This document shows, one piece after another, positions 52,248-61,449 of a DNA stretch of 64,000 bases. Each line of letters starts with the position of its first letter. Position 1 is the stretch's first letter. A program made the translations under genes and the position numbers. Origin of the DNA: Chlorogloeopsis sp. ULAP01 (GTDB lineage: Bacteria > Cyanobacteriota > Cyanobacteriia > Cyanobacteriales > Nostocaceae). The stretch is from positions 124,001 to 188,000 of the forward strand of contig NZ_JAUDRH010000015.1 of NCBI RefSeq assembly GCF_030381805.1. The letters are read 5' to 3'. The notes under the pieces are model-generated. The model worked only from the letters and a program-made list of their open reading frames with translations, was not told the DNA's origin and did no database searches.

Positions 52248-53444
52248 ATGACAATTGACAAATTAGCTATTTATGGTGTTTTAGGGCTTACTTACTTGGG
52301 ATTGGCATTGGGTTATGTTCCTGGCTTTCGCATGAACCGTGCCACGATCGCCTTGGTAGGATCTGGTTTTTTGATTGCGACGGGCGTGCTGAGTTTGCGG
52401 CAAGCATGGGATGCAATTGATTCTACGACCATTGTATTTTTGTTAAGCATGATGGTGGTTAATGCCAATCTTTCCTATGCCGGGTTTTTTCCACAAGTAC
52501 TCTCATTTCTATTGCGCTTTACCCGCAGTCCTTTTGGTATATTGATTGCCCTAACTTTTGGCAGTGGCATTCTCTCCGCTTTTTTTCTCAATGATACCTT
52601 AGTACTAGTTTTTACGCCATTGACAATCAGCCTCACTCAAGCATTGCGGTTGAACCCAATACCTTATTTGTTGGCGATCGCAGGGGCTACTAACATAGGT
52701 TCTGTTGCCACTTTAAGCGGTAATCCCCAAAATATTTTAATTGGTTCCTTTTCGGGCATCGGCTTCCTTGATTTTATGAGGGCATTAACTCCAGTTGCTG
52801 TAACTGGTTTAGCTATTCAAGTAATCCTACTGTGCCTGCTTTATCCAAATGTACGCTCAACTGTGCCTTGTACAGAATTATTTATCCGTAAACAACGCGT
52901 CTTCAAACCCCTTTTTTATAAAACCTTAGTACTCACCACTGGATTGTTAATTGCCTTTATTGTCGGTTTACCTGTAGCAGAGTCAGCCTTGGTTGTTGCT
53001 AGCTTACTACTTGTTACTCGTCGTGTTAAACCTCAACGTATTCTCAAAAGGGTGGATTGGAACTTGTTGGTGATGTTTTCCGGATTGTTTATTTTAACTA
53101 AAGTTACCCAACAGTTAAATTTGCTCAAACCTTTCACCTATGCAGTTAACTCTTCTGCTGGACTTTTGGGTGTAGCAGTAATTTTGTCTAACCTGATTTC
53201 TAATGTTCCTGCTGTACTTCTGCTACAACCCCTAATTCCTAATGAGGATACTCAATCCTGGTTATTACTAGCAGCAGGATCAACCTTAGCGGGTAACTTA
53301 ACTTTATTTGGTTCGGTAGCAAATTTGATAGTCGTAGAAGCAGCTGCTGAGTTAGGGTACCAGCTAACTTTTCTTGAGCATTTGCGCTTTGGCGTACCAA
53401 TAACCTTGTTAACTTTGCTTCTAGTTTTTCTATGGGTTCACTAA
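52248..53444 (+). CDS. SLC13/ArsB/NhaD-superfamily permease
   Basis: 398 residues with about 11 hydrophobic segments. Two motifs of the ion-transporter superfamily are visible: AFFLNDTLVLVFTPLTISL and NPIPYLLAIAGATNIGSVAT followed by LSGNPQNILIGSFSG in the first half, and a mirror in the second half, ILSNLISNVPAVLLLQPLI with AAGSTLAGNLTLFGSVANLI. The family exports arsenite, exchanges Na+/H+ or imports di-carboxylates or sulfate; the sequence alone does not decide. Confidence 0.85.
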   Translation: MTIDKLAIYGVLGLTYLGLALGYVPGFRMNRATIALVGSGFLIATGVLSLRQAWDAIDSTTIVFLLSMMVVNANLSYAGFFPQVLSFLLRFTRSPFGILIALTFGSGILSAFFLNDTLVLVFTPLTISLTQALRLNPIPYLLAIAGATNIGSVATLSGNPQNILIGSFSGIGFLDFMRALTPVAVTGLAIQVILLCLLYPNVRSTVPCTELFIRKQRVFKPLFYKTLVLTTGLLIAFIVGLPVAESALVVASLLLVTRRVKPQRILKRVDWNLLVMFSGLFILTKVTQQLNLLKPFTYAVNSSAGLLGVAVILSNLISNVPAVLLLQPLIPNEDTQSWLLLAAGSTLAGNLTLFGSVANLIVVEAAAELGYQLTFLEHLRFGVPITLLTLLLVFLWVH

Positions 53445-53593
53445 AAAATAAGCATTCAAAAATGTCCTTACCTAGTTTAAGTAAAGATACAGATAGTGGT
53501 TATTAAAGATTAAATATAGAACTATTTCATTAAGTCAAGCTTTAACTTTATTCTATCAAAATAGTTATAGATACAAAGATTTGTCATGCTGCC

Positions 53594-53947
53594 ATGCGTC
53601 AAGATATTGAACTTTACAACCAAGCTTTAGATAGTGGAAAAGAAGGTGCTTGGGCTGATGTAATTTTGATACTCCGTAAAGCTTTGGAAATTAACGACTC
53701 TGAGGCAGAATATCATTCTTTAATGGGTGTTGCTTGTCTAGGATTAGACTTGAAGGATTTAGCAATATACCACTTCCGTCAAGCCAACAAACTCAACCCT
53801 CGTGATCCTTTGCTAGCTCATTATCTCCCATTGTTGAATAATGATGACGATTCACCCACTATAGGCATTCCTCGCTCTCCATACCCTTTGATGCTTGATA
53901 CCGGGACTGAAGTGAAATTTGATGAATTTGATAATGATATTAATTGA
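53594..53947 (+). CDS. Small TPR-repeat protein
   Basis: 117 residues. Two tetratricopeptide units are visible: YNQALDSGKEGAWADVILIL with RKALEINDSEAEYHSLMGVA, and CLGLDLKDLAIYHFRQANKL with NPRDP. A short acidic C-terminus (KFDEFDNDIN) follows. Cytosolic; a partner-binding role is expected, with partner unknown. ATG 53594 is the only early start. Confidence 0.75.
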   Translation: MRQDIELYNQALDSGKEGAWADVILILRKALEINDSEAEYHSLMGVACLGLDLKDLAIYHFRQANKLNPRDPLLAHYLPLLNNDDDSPTIGIPRSPYPLMLDTGTEVKFDEFDNDIN

Positions 53948-54026
53948 GTTCCTTCGTCGTAGCCCTATACTAAAAAACTATTTCAAAAAGAATTTGAGTT
54001 AGCTAGAAAAGTACTTCTAAGACACA

Positions 54027-54077
54027 GTAGAGACGCGAAATTACTCTCCAGGAACACCTGGGGCTACGCGTCTCTAC
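54027..54077. terminator. Inverted repeat between TPR gene and rnj
   Basis: GTAGAGACGCG (54027-54037) and CGCGTCTCTAC (54067-54077) are perfect 11-bp arms around 29 nt. Its outer arms resemble the terminator at 26865 (TAGAGACG). It sits between convergent genes. Confidence 0.65.
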
Positions 54078-54107
54078 AAACGAGAGCAATTTCCGCTAAA
54101 GAGGCTA

Positions 54108-55880
54108 CTACGATGCTACCTGAGCAGCAGTACGTGTACGCCGCCTTCTACCATCGGCAACTTTGACGGGAGGCTCGTCTGGTATTTGCATCAGTAATGT
54201 TACAGATGGCTGACATTGCAATTCGCGACGGATGGAACGCGCCATTTCCCGCTCCAGCACTTCTTGCAATCCACCCCAATCCACCTCTGGCTGTTCGCCA
54301 TCAAAAGTTTGAGCAAATTCTGTCCAGCGCACACTGAGTATTTCTTCGATCCGCTGTTGTACCCACTTTTGCAGAAGCGATCGCTCAATGCTTGTCACTA
54401 CACCCCGCAGGTGAATTTCTGGTTTTGCCATCAACTTGCCACTCCAATCAATGGCGGTGGCAATGGTAACAATACCTTCCTCTGCCATCTTTTGCCGTTC
54501 TTGCAGGACTTTAGCACTAACCATGCCAGAGCTAGAAGTATCGACCAATTCTAGACCTGATGGCACTTTGCCCGCCACAGCAATGGATTCTTGTGTCAAT
54601 TCCACAATATCACCATTCTGAATAATCACCATATTCTCGGCGGGAATACCCATATTTTGAGCTGTCTGGGAGTGCTTCACCAGCATTCGATGTTCGCCGT
54701 GAACGGGTAAGAAAAACTTGGGACGAGTCAATGCTAACATCAACTTTTGGTCTTCTTGACAACCGTGACCGGAGACGTGAATGCCTTTTTCTCTGCCGTA
54801 AACTACATTCGCACCTTGCATCATCAATTTATCGATGACGTTGACAACAGCTATCGTATTGCCGGGAATTGGGTTAGCTGAGAAGACTACTGTGTCTCCT
54901 TGTCGAATTTTGATATGAGGATGTTCTTTGTTAGCTATGCGTGTCAGGGCTGACATCGGTTCGCCTTGGGAACCAGTTGTCAAAATTAATACGTTTTCAT
55001 CTGGTATATTGCGGATTGCATTCAGTGGCTGCAACAAATCATCTTTACATTTGATGTAACCAAGGTTGCGAGCATGGGCAATTAAATTCAGCATCGAACG
55101 TCCAACTACCCCGACGATACGATTATGCTTCTGCGCCAACTGCAAAATGATGTTGATACGGTGTACGCTAGAGGCGAAGGTGGTGACAAAAAGTCTTCCA
55201 GAGGCTTGAGAGAAAACTCTATCAAGGTTAGCAGCGACAGAACTTTCTGAGGGGGTGAATCCAGGTACTTCTGAGTTAGTTGAATCACTCATCAAGCAAA
55301 GAACACCTTTTTCACCGTGTTCGGCTAATCGCTGCAAATCAAAACGTTCGCCGTCCACAGGAGTGTGGTCAAATTTAAAATCTCCCGTGTGGATAATTAC
55401 ACCGAGTGGTGTATGAATAGCAACACTGAAGCTGTCGGCAATTGAGTGGGTATTGCGAATATATTCCACAAAAAAGTGTTTGCCAATTCGCACCACATCG
55501 CGGGGAAGAACGGTTCTTAATTCGGTGTGATCGCGTACCCCAGCCTCTTCTAATTTGCCCTCTAGCATTGCCATTGCTAATCTGGGACCATAGATTACGG
55601 GAATTTCAAATTGCTTGAGGTGAAAGGCAATTCCACCAATATGATCTTCATGACCGTGAGTGACGATCATGCCTTTAATTTTGTGACGATTTTCCCGCAC
55701 GTATGTCATGTCTGGGAGGACAATATTAACTCCGTGCATTCCATCTGTAGGAAATGCTAAACCTGCATCTAACAGAATAATCTCATCATCATATTCAAAA
55801 ACACAGGTATTTTTGCCAATTTCATGTAAGCCGCCTAATGGAATAATTTTTAAGGCGGAATTGTTTTCGTTTTTAGTCAT
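54108..55880 (-). CDS. rnj: Ribonuclease J
   Basis: A 5'-3' exo/endoribonuclease of mRNA decay and rRNA maturation. 590 residues. The metallo-beta-lactamase zinc site THGHEDHIGG is near 75, with HTGDFKFDHTP near 165, the beta-CASP segment (SDSTNSEVPGFTPSE, LTTGSQGEPMSALTRI) and the closing HVSGHGCQED and PVHGEHRML. The C-terminal tail is basic (RRRRTRTA). It lies downstream of dapA and asd on the same strand, a conserved order in cyanobacteria. Confidence 0.96.
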   Translation of the reverse strand: MTKNENNSALKIIPLGGLHEIGKNTCVFEYDDEIILLDAGLAFPTDGMHGVNIVLPDMTYVRENRHKIKGMIVTHGHEDHIGGIAFHLKQFEIPVIYGPRLAMAMLEGKLEEAGVRDHTELRTVLPRDVVRIGKHFFVEYIRNTHSIADSFSVAIHTPLGVIIHTGDFKFDHTPVDGERFDLQRLAEHGEKGVLCLMSDSTNSEVPGFTPSESSVAANLDRVFSQASGRLFVTTFASSVHRINIILQLAQKHNRIVGVVGRSMLNLIAHARNLGYIKCKDDLLQPLNAIRNIPDENVLILTTGSQGEPMSALTRIANKEHPHIKIRQGDTVVFSANPIPGNTIAVVNVIDKLMMQGANVVYGREKGIHVSGHGCQEDQKLMLALTRPKFFLPVHGEHRMLVKHSQTAQNMGIPAENMVIIQNGDIVELTQESIAVAGKVPSGLELVDTSSSGMVSAKVLQERQKMAEEGIVTIATAIDWSGKLMAKPEIHLRGVVTSIERSLLQKWVQQRIEEILSVRWTEFAQTFDGEQPEVDWGGLQEVLEREMARSIRRELQCQPSVTLLMQIPDEPPVKVADGRRRRTRTAAQVAS

Positions 55881-56167
55881 TTTCTCCTTAGATTGTTCTG
55901 TAAATAATGTTGGAATTTAGAAGTCTTTTAAGACAGTTGAGAATATCTGTCTATTAAGTTAGTTAAGAAGTCGAGGAACTAGTCTAGTTTTTATCTGAAT
56001 GTTTTATTGTTTGGTAATCTTCAATAAAAATGTACTTTGACCAAGCAGATTCAACGGTAATTTTTCTTTAGTAGCACAGGAATTATACCTGTCACACTGC
56101 TAAAATTACTTATAATACTGATTATGGCTTCTAATTATAAAAGTCTCTTAGTTTCTGGCAGTTCCTG

Positions 56168-57049
56168 CTAAATTAAACCAAGTTCCTTCATAACTGCCTC
56201 TAACTTTTGAGTGACTTTTACGTCAGCTTCGCATAATGGTGGGCGAGTAGAACCAACCTGCCACCCTTGAATTTGTAGTGCTTTTTTAACTGGAATTGGA
56301 TTTGTTGTGACAAACAAAGCTTTAAATAGAGGGAATAGTCGCAGATGAATGTCAGTAGCAGCTTTGATTTTACCCGAATTCAATAATTGAATCATCTGCT
56401 GTAGTTCATTACCTACTAGATGAGAAGCAACACTAACTACACCCTTTGCCCCGATTGCTAACATCGGCAATGTTAAAGAATCATCTCCAGAGTAAATCTG
56501 AAATTCTTTTGGTGTCAAGCGACGAATTTCACTGACTTGGTCTAAATTTCCACTAGCTTCTTTTATACCAATAATATTTTCAATTTCTGCTAGCCGAGCA
56601 ACTGTTTCGGGGCTAAGATTTTGACTAGTACGACCTGGTACATTATATATCAAAATAGGCAAGTCACCAGAAGAGGCTATGGCTTGAAAATGCTGGTAAA
56701 GACCCTCTTGCGGTGGTTTATTGTAATAAGGAACAACTTGTAAGGCACCGTGTACTCCTATTTTAGCTGCTTTTTGGGTCGCAGCGATCGCCTCTTTCGT
56801 GGAATTAGAACCACATCCTGCCATTACCAATGCCTTCCCTGCCACTGCTTCTAAGACAGTGGAAAACAATTGGTACTCCTCTTCCCAGCTCAAAGTAGGA
56901 GATTCTCCTGTTGTGCCACATACCACAACTGTCTCTGTACCATTGTTTGCTAAATGTTCTGCCAGTTGTGCTGCAATATCATAATTTACACTACCGTCTT
57001 CTTTGAACGGCGTAATTATTGCGGTTAGAACTCTACCAAAATCTACCAC
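56168..57049 (-). CDS. dapA: 4-hydroxy-tetrahydrodipicolinate synthase
   Basis: Condenses aspartate semialdehyde and pyruvate in lysine and diaminopimelate synthesis. 293 residues. Visible are VVCGTTGESPTLSWEEE, VVPYYNKPPQEGLYQHF, YNVPGRTSQNLSP, the Schiff-base lysine in IIGIKEASGNLDQ (about 166) and SGDDSLTLPMLAIGAKGVVS. Directly downstream of asd, which makes its substrate; the 160-bp gap allows co-transcription. Confidence 0.97.
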   Translation of the reverse strand: MVDFGRVLTAIITPFKEDGSVNYDIAAQLAEHLANNGTETVVVCGTTGESPTLSWEEEYQLFSTVLEAVAGKALVMAGCGSNSTKEAIAATQKAAKIGVHGALQVVPYYNKPPQEGLYQHFQAIASSGDLPILIYNVPGRTSQNLSPETVARLAEIENIIGIKEASGNLDQVSEIRRLTPKEFQIYSGDDSLTLPMLAIGAKGVVSVASHLVGNELQQMIQLLNSGKIKAATDIHLRLFPLFKALFVTTNPIPVKKALQIQGWQVGSTRPPLCEADVKVTQKLEAVMKELGLI

Positions 57050-57209
57050 CCTTTTTACACTCCTGAGTCTTCGTTGTTTTGTTTTGGTGGTTCTCTATTA
57101 ATCACCTATCCGTAAATATGTTTCAACTCATTAGTCATTAGTCAATTGTAAACAGCTAACATTATCATAACTAGACTTTCTAACTATGAGCTATGGACTT
57201 GATTGACTA

Positions 57210-58253
57210 TTAACTAACGTATGTTGCTGCCTGCGGTTGCAGTAGTTTTTTTTCTACTAATAATTCAGCAATTTGTACAGCATTCAACGCAGCGCCTTTA
57301 CGGATTTGATCGCCACATAACCATAATTCTAAACCGTAAGGTTGAGAAATATCCTGACGAATTCTACCTACTAAAACCTCATCTTTACCTGTTGCTTCCA
57401 TAGGCATAGGAAAATAATTTTTTTGCCAATCTTCTAATAGTTTTACTCCAGGAGATACTTTTAGGATTTCTCTGGCTTCGTCTGGACTAAATGGTGTCTC
57501 AAATTCTAGATTTATGGCTTCTGAATGAGCACGAAGCACGGGTACTCGTACACAAGTAGCGGTAATTTTGATCTGCTGATTGTCAAAAATTTTCCGCGTT
57601 TCGTTGACCATTTTCATTTCTTCTTCACAATATCCCCAATCATTTAATGGGGAATTGTGCGGAAATAAATTAAATGCCAATGGATAAGGAAATACTTCCG
57701 CAGTAGGTTCTTTGCCTTCTAAAATTGCGCTAGCTTGAGTTTTTACTTCTGCCATTGCTTGCGCACCCGCACCGCTTGCAGATTGGTAGGTTGCAGCCAC
57801 AATACGTTTGACGGGTTTGACTTGATGCAAAGGCCATACTGCTACTGCCATTAAAATTGTGGTGCAGTTGGGGTTGGCGATAATTCCCTTGTGTTTTGCT
57901 GCTGCTTGGGGATTTACTTCTGGAACTACCAGAGGAACATCGGAGTTCATCCGAAAAGCACTGGAATTATCTATTACCACTGCTCCTTTTTCTACTGCTA
58001 CAGATGCCCAAGTTTTGGATGTTGAACCTCCTGCACTTGCCAGCAATATATCCACTTTTTCCAACATTGCATCGCTTACTGGCTCTACCCGAATCTTTTC
58101 ACCTTTGAAGGGTAACATCTGTCCGGCACTACGTTCTGATGCCAATAACTTCAAATCTGAAACGGGGAAACTACGGCTTTCTAAAATTTCCAATAACTCT
58201 CTGCCAACTGCACCAGTCGCTCCTAAAATAGCTAAACGATAGGATTTAGACAA
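57210..58253 (-). CDS. asd: Aspartate-semialdehyde dehydrogenase
   Basis: Makes L-aspartate semialdehyde from aspartyl phosphate with NADPH. 347 residues. Rossmann start LAILGATGAVGRELLEIL, catalytic cysteine in ANPNCTTILM (about 130), TYQSASGAGAQAM, and C-terminal VLVGRIRQD and LWLCGDQIRKGAALNAVQ. It feeds DapA. Upstream is an 836-bp divergent gap to tig. Confidence 0.97.
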   Translation of the reverse strand: MSKSYRLAILGATGAVGRELLEILESRSFPVSDLKLLASERSAGQMLPFKGEKIRVEPVSDAMLEKVDILLASAGGSTSKTWASVAVEKGAVVIDNSSAFRMNSDVPLVVPEVNPQAAAKHKGIIANPNCTTILMAVAVWPLHQVKPVKRIVAATYQSASGAGAQAMAEVKTQASAILEGKEPTAEVFPYPLAFNLFPHNSPLNDWGYCEEEMKMVNETRKIFDNQQIKITATCVRVPVLRAHSEAINLEFETPFSPDEAREILKVSPGVKLLEDWQKNYFPMPMEATGKDEVLVGRIRQDISQPYGLELWLCGDQIRKGAALNAVQIAELLVEKKLLQPQAATYVS

Positions 58254-59089
58254 ATTTGCTTCCTCCTTAACACTTTTTAGTTTTTACTTTTCTCGGAAAC
58301 TTTCTAAACTCAGATTTTACTCATGTTTCATAGTTAAATTAACTGAAAATAACAACACAAAAATTTAAATAACCCTTTGAATACTCTAATACTGGTCATT
58401 AATAAAATTTAATTTCTATTAATTTCTAATTTATACAGTGATTCACTTACTTTTTACTTTTACAAAAAAAATGTTGCATTTTACAACAACTAGCTATTAG
58501 TTTTTTACCAAGTGCAAAATTATAAATTATATATATTATACAGCAAATCGCAGTTTTGCTATTAAAGACTGATAGTAAAGTCCCAAGCTAGCAACAAAAT
58601 CCCTATTAAAAATATAAAGTTGTCTAGACTATGGATGTACTATGATCCAAATGGATTAAGTGCAGTAGGCTAGAGACCCAAATTTTTACTCTGGGTAATA
58701 CCTAAGCAGTAGTAACAACTCTCCTGATTCAGCAGTTCACTCAGATGTTGCAACAAGCAATTGCAAATTGCAACTACTTGTTGCAAATTATGCAAATTAG
58801 GATATTACGCCATCAGTTATCTGGTAAAAGCTACTGAGGAGGTTAAATAATATAGACTGATTTGCGCTAGAGTATCAAGAGCTTTCGCATTGGCAGTAAA
58901 CTGGATCTCTATTCAGAAGCACCCATACATCGGGAAAGCTGATGAAATTTAGGGGTAGCTCCCGCCCCAAAGTTTAGAAATCGTAAAACTAGAGATGCGA
59001 GTGAGCTTTATTTTCAGGAGCTATGCAGATCGCGTCTTTGGTAAAAGTAACAAAAAGAAATAGTAGCAACAAAGCAATAGAGACGAAGC
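58254..59089. other. Long divergent intergenic region between asd and tig
   Basis: 836 bp. It holds asd promoter DNA, an A/T-rich central part, the TTGCAA-rich inverted repeat at 58748-58786, and the tig leader, where GGGGTAGCTCCCGCCCC near 58953 can form a small hairpin. No ORF is convincing. Its length leaves room for a small RNA or long 5' leader. Confidence 0.5.
58748..58786. promoter_or_regulatory. TTGCAA-rich inverted repeat in tig upstream region
   Basis: TTGCAACAAG (58748-58757) and CTTGTTGCAA (58777-58786) are perfect 10-bp arms; the 19-nt loop contains the palindrome GCAATTGC. Followed by ATTATGCAAATTAG. No T-run, so it looks more like a protein site or structured RNA than a terminator. 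Confidence 0.5.
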
Positions 59090-60523
59090 ATGAAAGTTAC
59101 CCAGGAAAAACTTCCCGCCAGTCAAATAGGTCTGGAAATAGAAATTACGCCCGAAAAGACCAAGCAAACCTACGAACAGGTAATTCAAAATTTCACTCGT
59201 TCTGCCAATATTCCTGGGTTTCGCAAAGGCAAAGTGCCACGGCAGATATTGCTGCAGCGTCTAGGGGCAACTCGAATCAAGGCAGCAGCGCTGGAAGAAC
59301 TAATTCAAGATGGAATTACAGAAGCAGTAAAACAAGAGGACATTAATGCGATCGGGCAACCGCGATTACGTTCTTCGTATGAAGAATTAATTAATAATTA
59401 TGAACCAGGTAAAGCTCTGACTATTTCTGCTGCTGTTGATGTACCACCCGAAGTTAATTTAGCTCAGTACACTGATTTGCAAATCAAAGCTGAAGAAATC
59501 AAGTACGATCCAGAGCGAGTAGACAAAGTCCTAGAAAGCGAACGCCAGCAAATGGCAACATTAATCCCTGTAGAAGGACGCCCAGCACAATTGGGGGATG
59601 TTGCTGTAGTAGATTTTAAAGGCGTGCTGGCGAAAGTTGAGGGTGAGGATGAAGCAACAGAACTTAAAGCTATTCCCGGTGGAGAAGCCACCGACTTTCA
59701 AGTCGAGTTACAAGAAGATAGATTTATTCCCGGCTTTGTTTTAGGCATTGTCGGAATGAATCCTGGCGAAACTAAGGAAGTTTCAGCCACCTTTCCAGAT
59801 CCATATGCCAATGAAGAACTAGCCGGAAAACCAGCTATTTTCACAGTCACCCTCAAAGAACTTAAGGAAAAAGAACTGCCAGAATTGGATGATGATTTTG
59901 CACAAGAAGTCAGTGAGTTTGAGACTTTGGCAGAGTTACGTACTTCTTTAGAGGAAAGATTTCAAAAAGAGGCTGAACAAAAAACAAAAGGAAATCAGCA
60001 AGAAGCCCTAGTTCAGGAACTGTTGAAGTATGTAGAAGTCGATTTGCCAGAAACAATGATTGAGCAGGAAGTCGATAATATGTTGACGCAAACTGCTATT
60101 CGGCTATCGCAGCAAGGGCTAGATATCAAAAAATTGTTTACCCCTGATGTTATTCCTCAGTTGCGGCAACGTTCTCGCGATGAAGCTGTTGAGCGTTTGA
60201 AGCGATCACTTGCTCTAGAAGAAATTGGCAAACGCGAATCTATCAAAGTCAGTGAGGCAGAAGTCGCAGCCAGAGTGAAAGAACTTCTAGAGCAGTACTC
60301 AGAGCAAGAGGTTGACCAAGATAGACTGCAAGAAGTCGTCGAAAACGAACTAATCACAGAAAAAACTATCGACTGGCTCTTAGAACACTCAAAAGTTGAA
60401 CTAGTACCCGAAGGTTCTTTAAAGGCGACAGAGGAAACAACACTAGAAGCCACTGAAAGCCAGGAACAAGCAAGCGAAGTAACTTCCCCGGCAGAAGAAA
60501 TTGCTGTAACAGAAGTGCAATAA
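59090..60523 (+). CDS. tig: Trigger factor
   Basis: Ribosome-associated chaperone and prolyl isomerase. 477 residues. The N-terminal ribosome-binding domain has the signature IPGFRKGKVPRQILLQRLG (about 42-60). The FKBP domain (about 160-250) starts near GDVAVVDFKGVL and includes FIPGFVLGIVGMNPGETKEV. The C-terminal helical arms follow, with an acidic glutamate/threonine tail common in cyanobacteria. Conserved gene order tig-clpP-clpX. Confidence 0.96.
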   Translation: MKVTQEKLPASQIGLEIEITPEKTKQTYEQVIQNFTRSANIPGFRKGKVPRQILLQRLGATRIKAAALEELIQDGITEAVKQEDINAIGQPRLRSSYEELINNYEPGKALTISAAVDVPPEVNLAQYTDLQIKAEEIKYDPERVDKVLESERQQMATLIPVEGRPAQLGDVAVVDFKGVLAKVEGEDEATELKAIPGGEATDFQVELQEDRFIPGFVLGIVGMNPGETKEVSATFPDPYANEELAGKPAIFTVTLKELKEKELPELDDDFAQEVSEFETLAELRTSLEERFQKEAEQKTKGNQQEALVQELLKYVEVDLPETMIEQEVDNMLTQTAIRLSQQGLDIKKLFTPDVIPQLRQRSRDEAVERLKRSLALEEIGKRESIKVSEAEVAARVKELLEQYSEQEVDQDRLQEVVENELITEKTIDWLLEHSKVELVPEGSLKATEETTLEATESQEQASEVTSPAEEIAVTEVQ

Positions 60524-60548
60524 CTTGCCAAAGGTAACATTTCCCGTT

Positions 60549-60605
60549 CCAAGGCGGAACATTTAAGGAAACTTAAATAAATTGCCTCGCACTTTACCGC
60601 CTTGG
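60549..60605 (+). terminator. Inverted repeat between tig and clpP
   Basis: CCAAGGCGG (60549-60557) and CCGCCTTGG (60597-60605) are perfect 9-bp arms around a 39-nt loop, 26 bp after the tig stop. Possible terminator or a structured part of the clpP leader. Confidence 0.5.
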
Positions 60606-60744
60606 CTTGATACTGTGTTTACACGAGAAGAATTTATATGAGGCATAATGGTTAACACATACCTAACAACATAAAACCAATCGCTATCATAGTCAGCGTA
60701 GGCTGTCTAAATCGCTGTTATTCTTTGGTTATCAAAAATTTTCT

Positions 60745-61440
60745 ATGCTTGTATCGCAGTCGGGAAATTATCCTATCAGCAGTTTAAATAAATTTGAAAT
60801 GCGCTCCCAAAGCCTTCCCAGTAACATACTTCCCATGGTTGTAGAGCAATCTGGCATGGGAGAACGAGCTTTTGATATCTACTCCCGCCTGCTGCGAGAG
60901 CGGATTATTTTTTTGGGAACGCCAATTGACGACAATGTTGCCAATTCAATAGTTGCCCAATTGTTGTTTCTAGACGCTGAAGATCCAGAAAAAGACATTC
61001 AACTGTACATAAATTCTCCTGGCGGCTCTGTCACAGCAGGCATGGCAATTTATGATACCATTCAACAAATCCGTCCTGACGTAGTCACAATCTGTTTTGG
61101 TCTAGCGGCGAGTATGGGGGCATTTTTGTTGTGTGCAGGCACTGCTGGCAAACGAATGTCTTTACCAGATTCCCGGATTATGATTCACCAACCCTTAGGT
61201 GGTGCTCAGGGCCAAGCCGTTGATATCGAAATACAAGCCAAAGAAATTCTTTATCATAAATCTAAGTTGAATCAGTTACTTGCCCAGCATACTGGTCAAC
61301 CATTAGAAAGAATCGAAGCTGATACTGAACGGGACTTTTTTATGTCGGCTGAAGAAGCCAAAAATTACGGATTGATCGATCAGGTCATCCATAGACAAAA
61401 TCTTCCCACAGCAGGGGAAAACGTCACCATTGTGAAATAA
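60745..61440 (+). CDS. clpP: ATP-dependent Clp protease proteolytic subunit
   Basis: Serine peptidase ring of the Clp protease. 231 residues. Catalytic triad: Ser in CFGLAASMGAFLL, His in RIMIHQPLGGAQGQ and Asp in KNYGLIDQVI. The N-terminus is about 20 residues longer than in E. coli; a start at the internal Met (codon 19, 60799) is possible. It is 9 bp upstream of clpX, so the two are co-expressed and form ClpXP. Confidence 0.96.
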   Translation: MLVSQSGNYPISSLNKFEMRSQSLPSNILPMVVEQSGMGERAFDIYSRLLRERIIFLGTPIDDNVANSIVAQLLFLDAEDPEKDIQLYINSPGGSVTAGMAIYDTIQQIRPDVVTICFGLAASMGAFLLCAGTAGKRMSLPDSRIMIHQPLGGAQGQAVDIEIQAKEILYHKSKLNQLLAQHTGQPLERIEADTERDFFMSAEEAKNYGLIDQVIHRQNLPTAGENVTIVK

Positions 61441-61449
61441 GAGGCTGGT

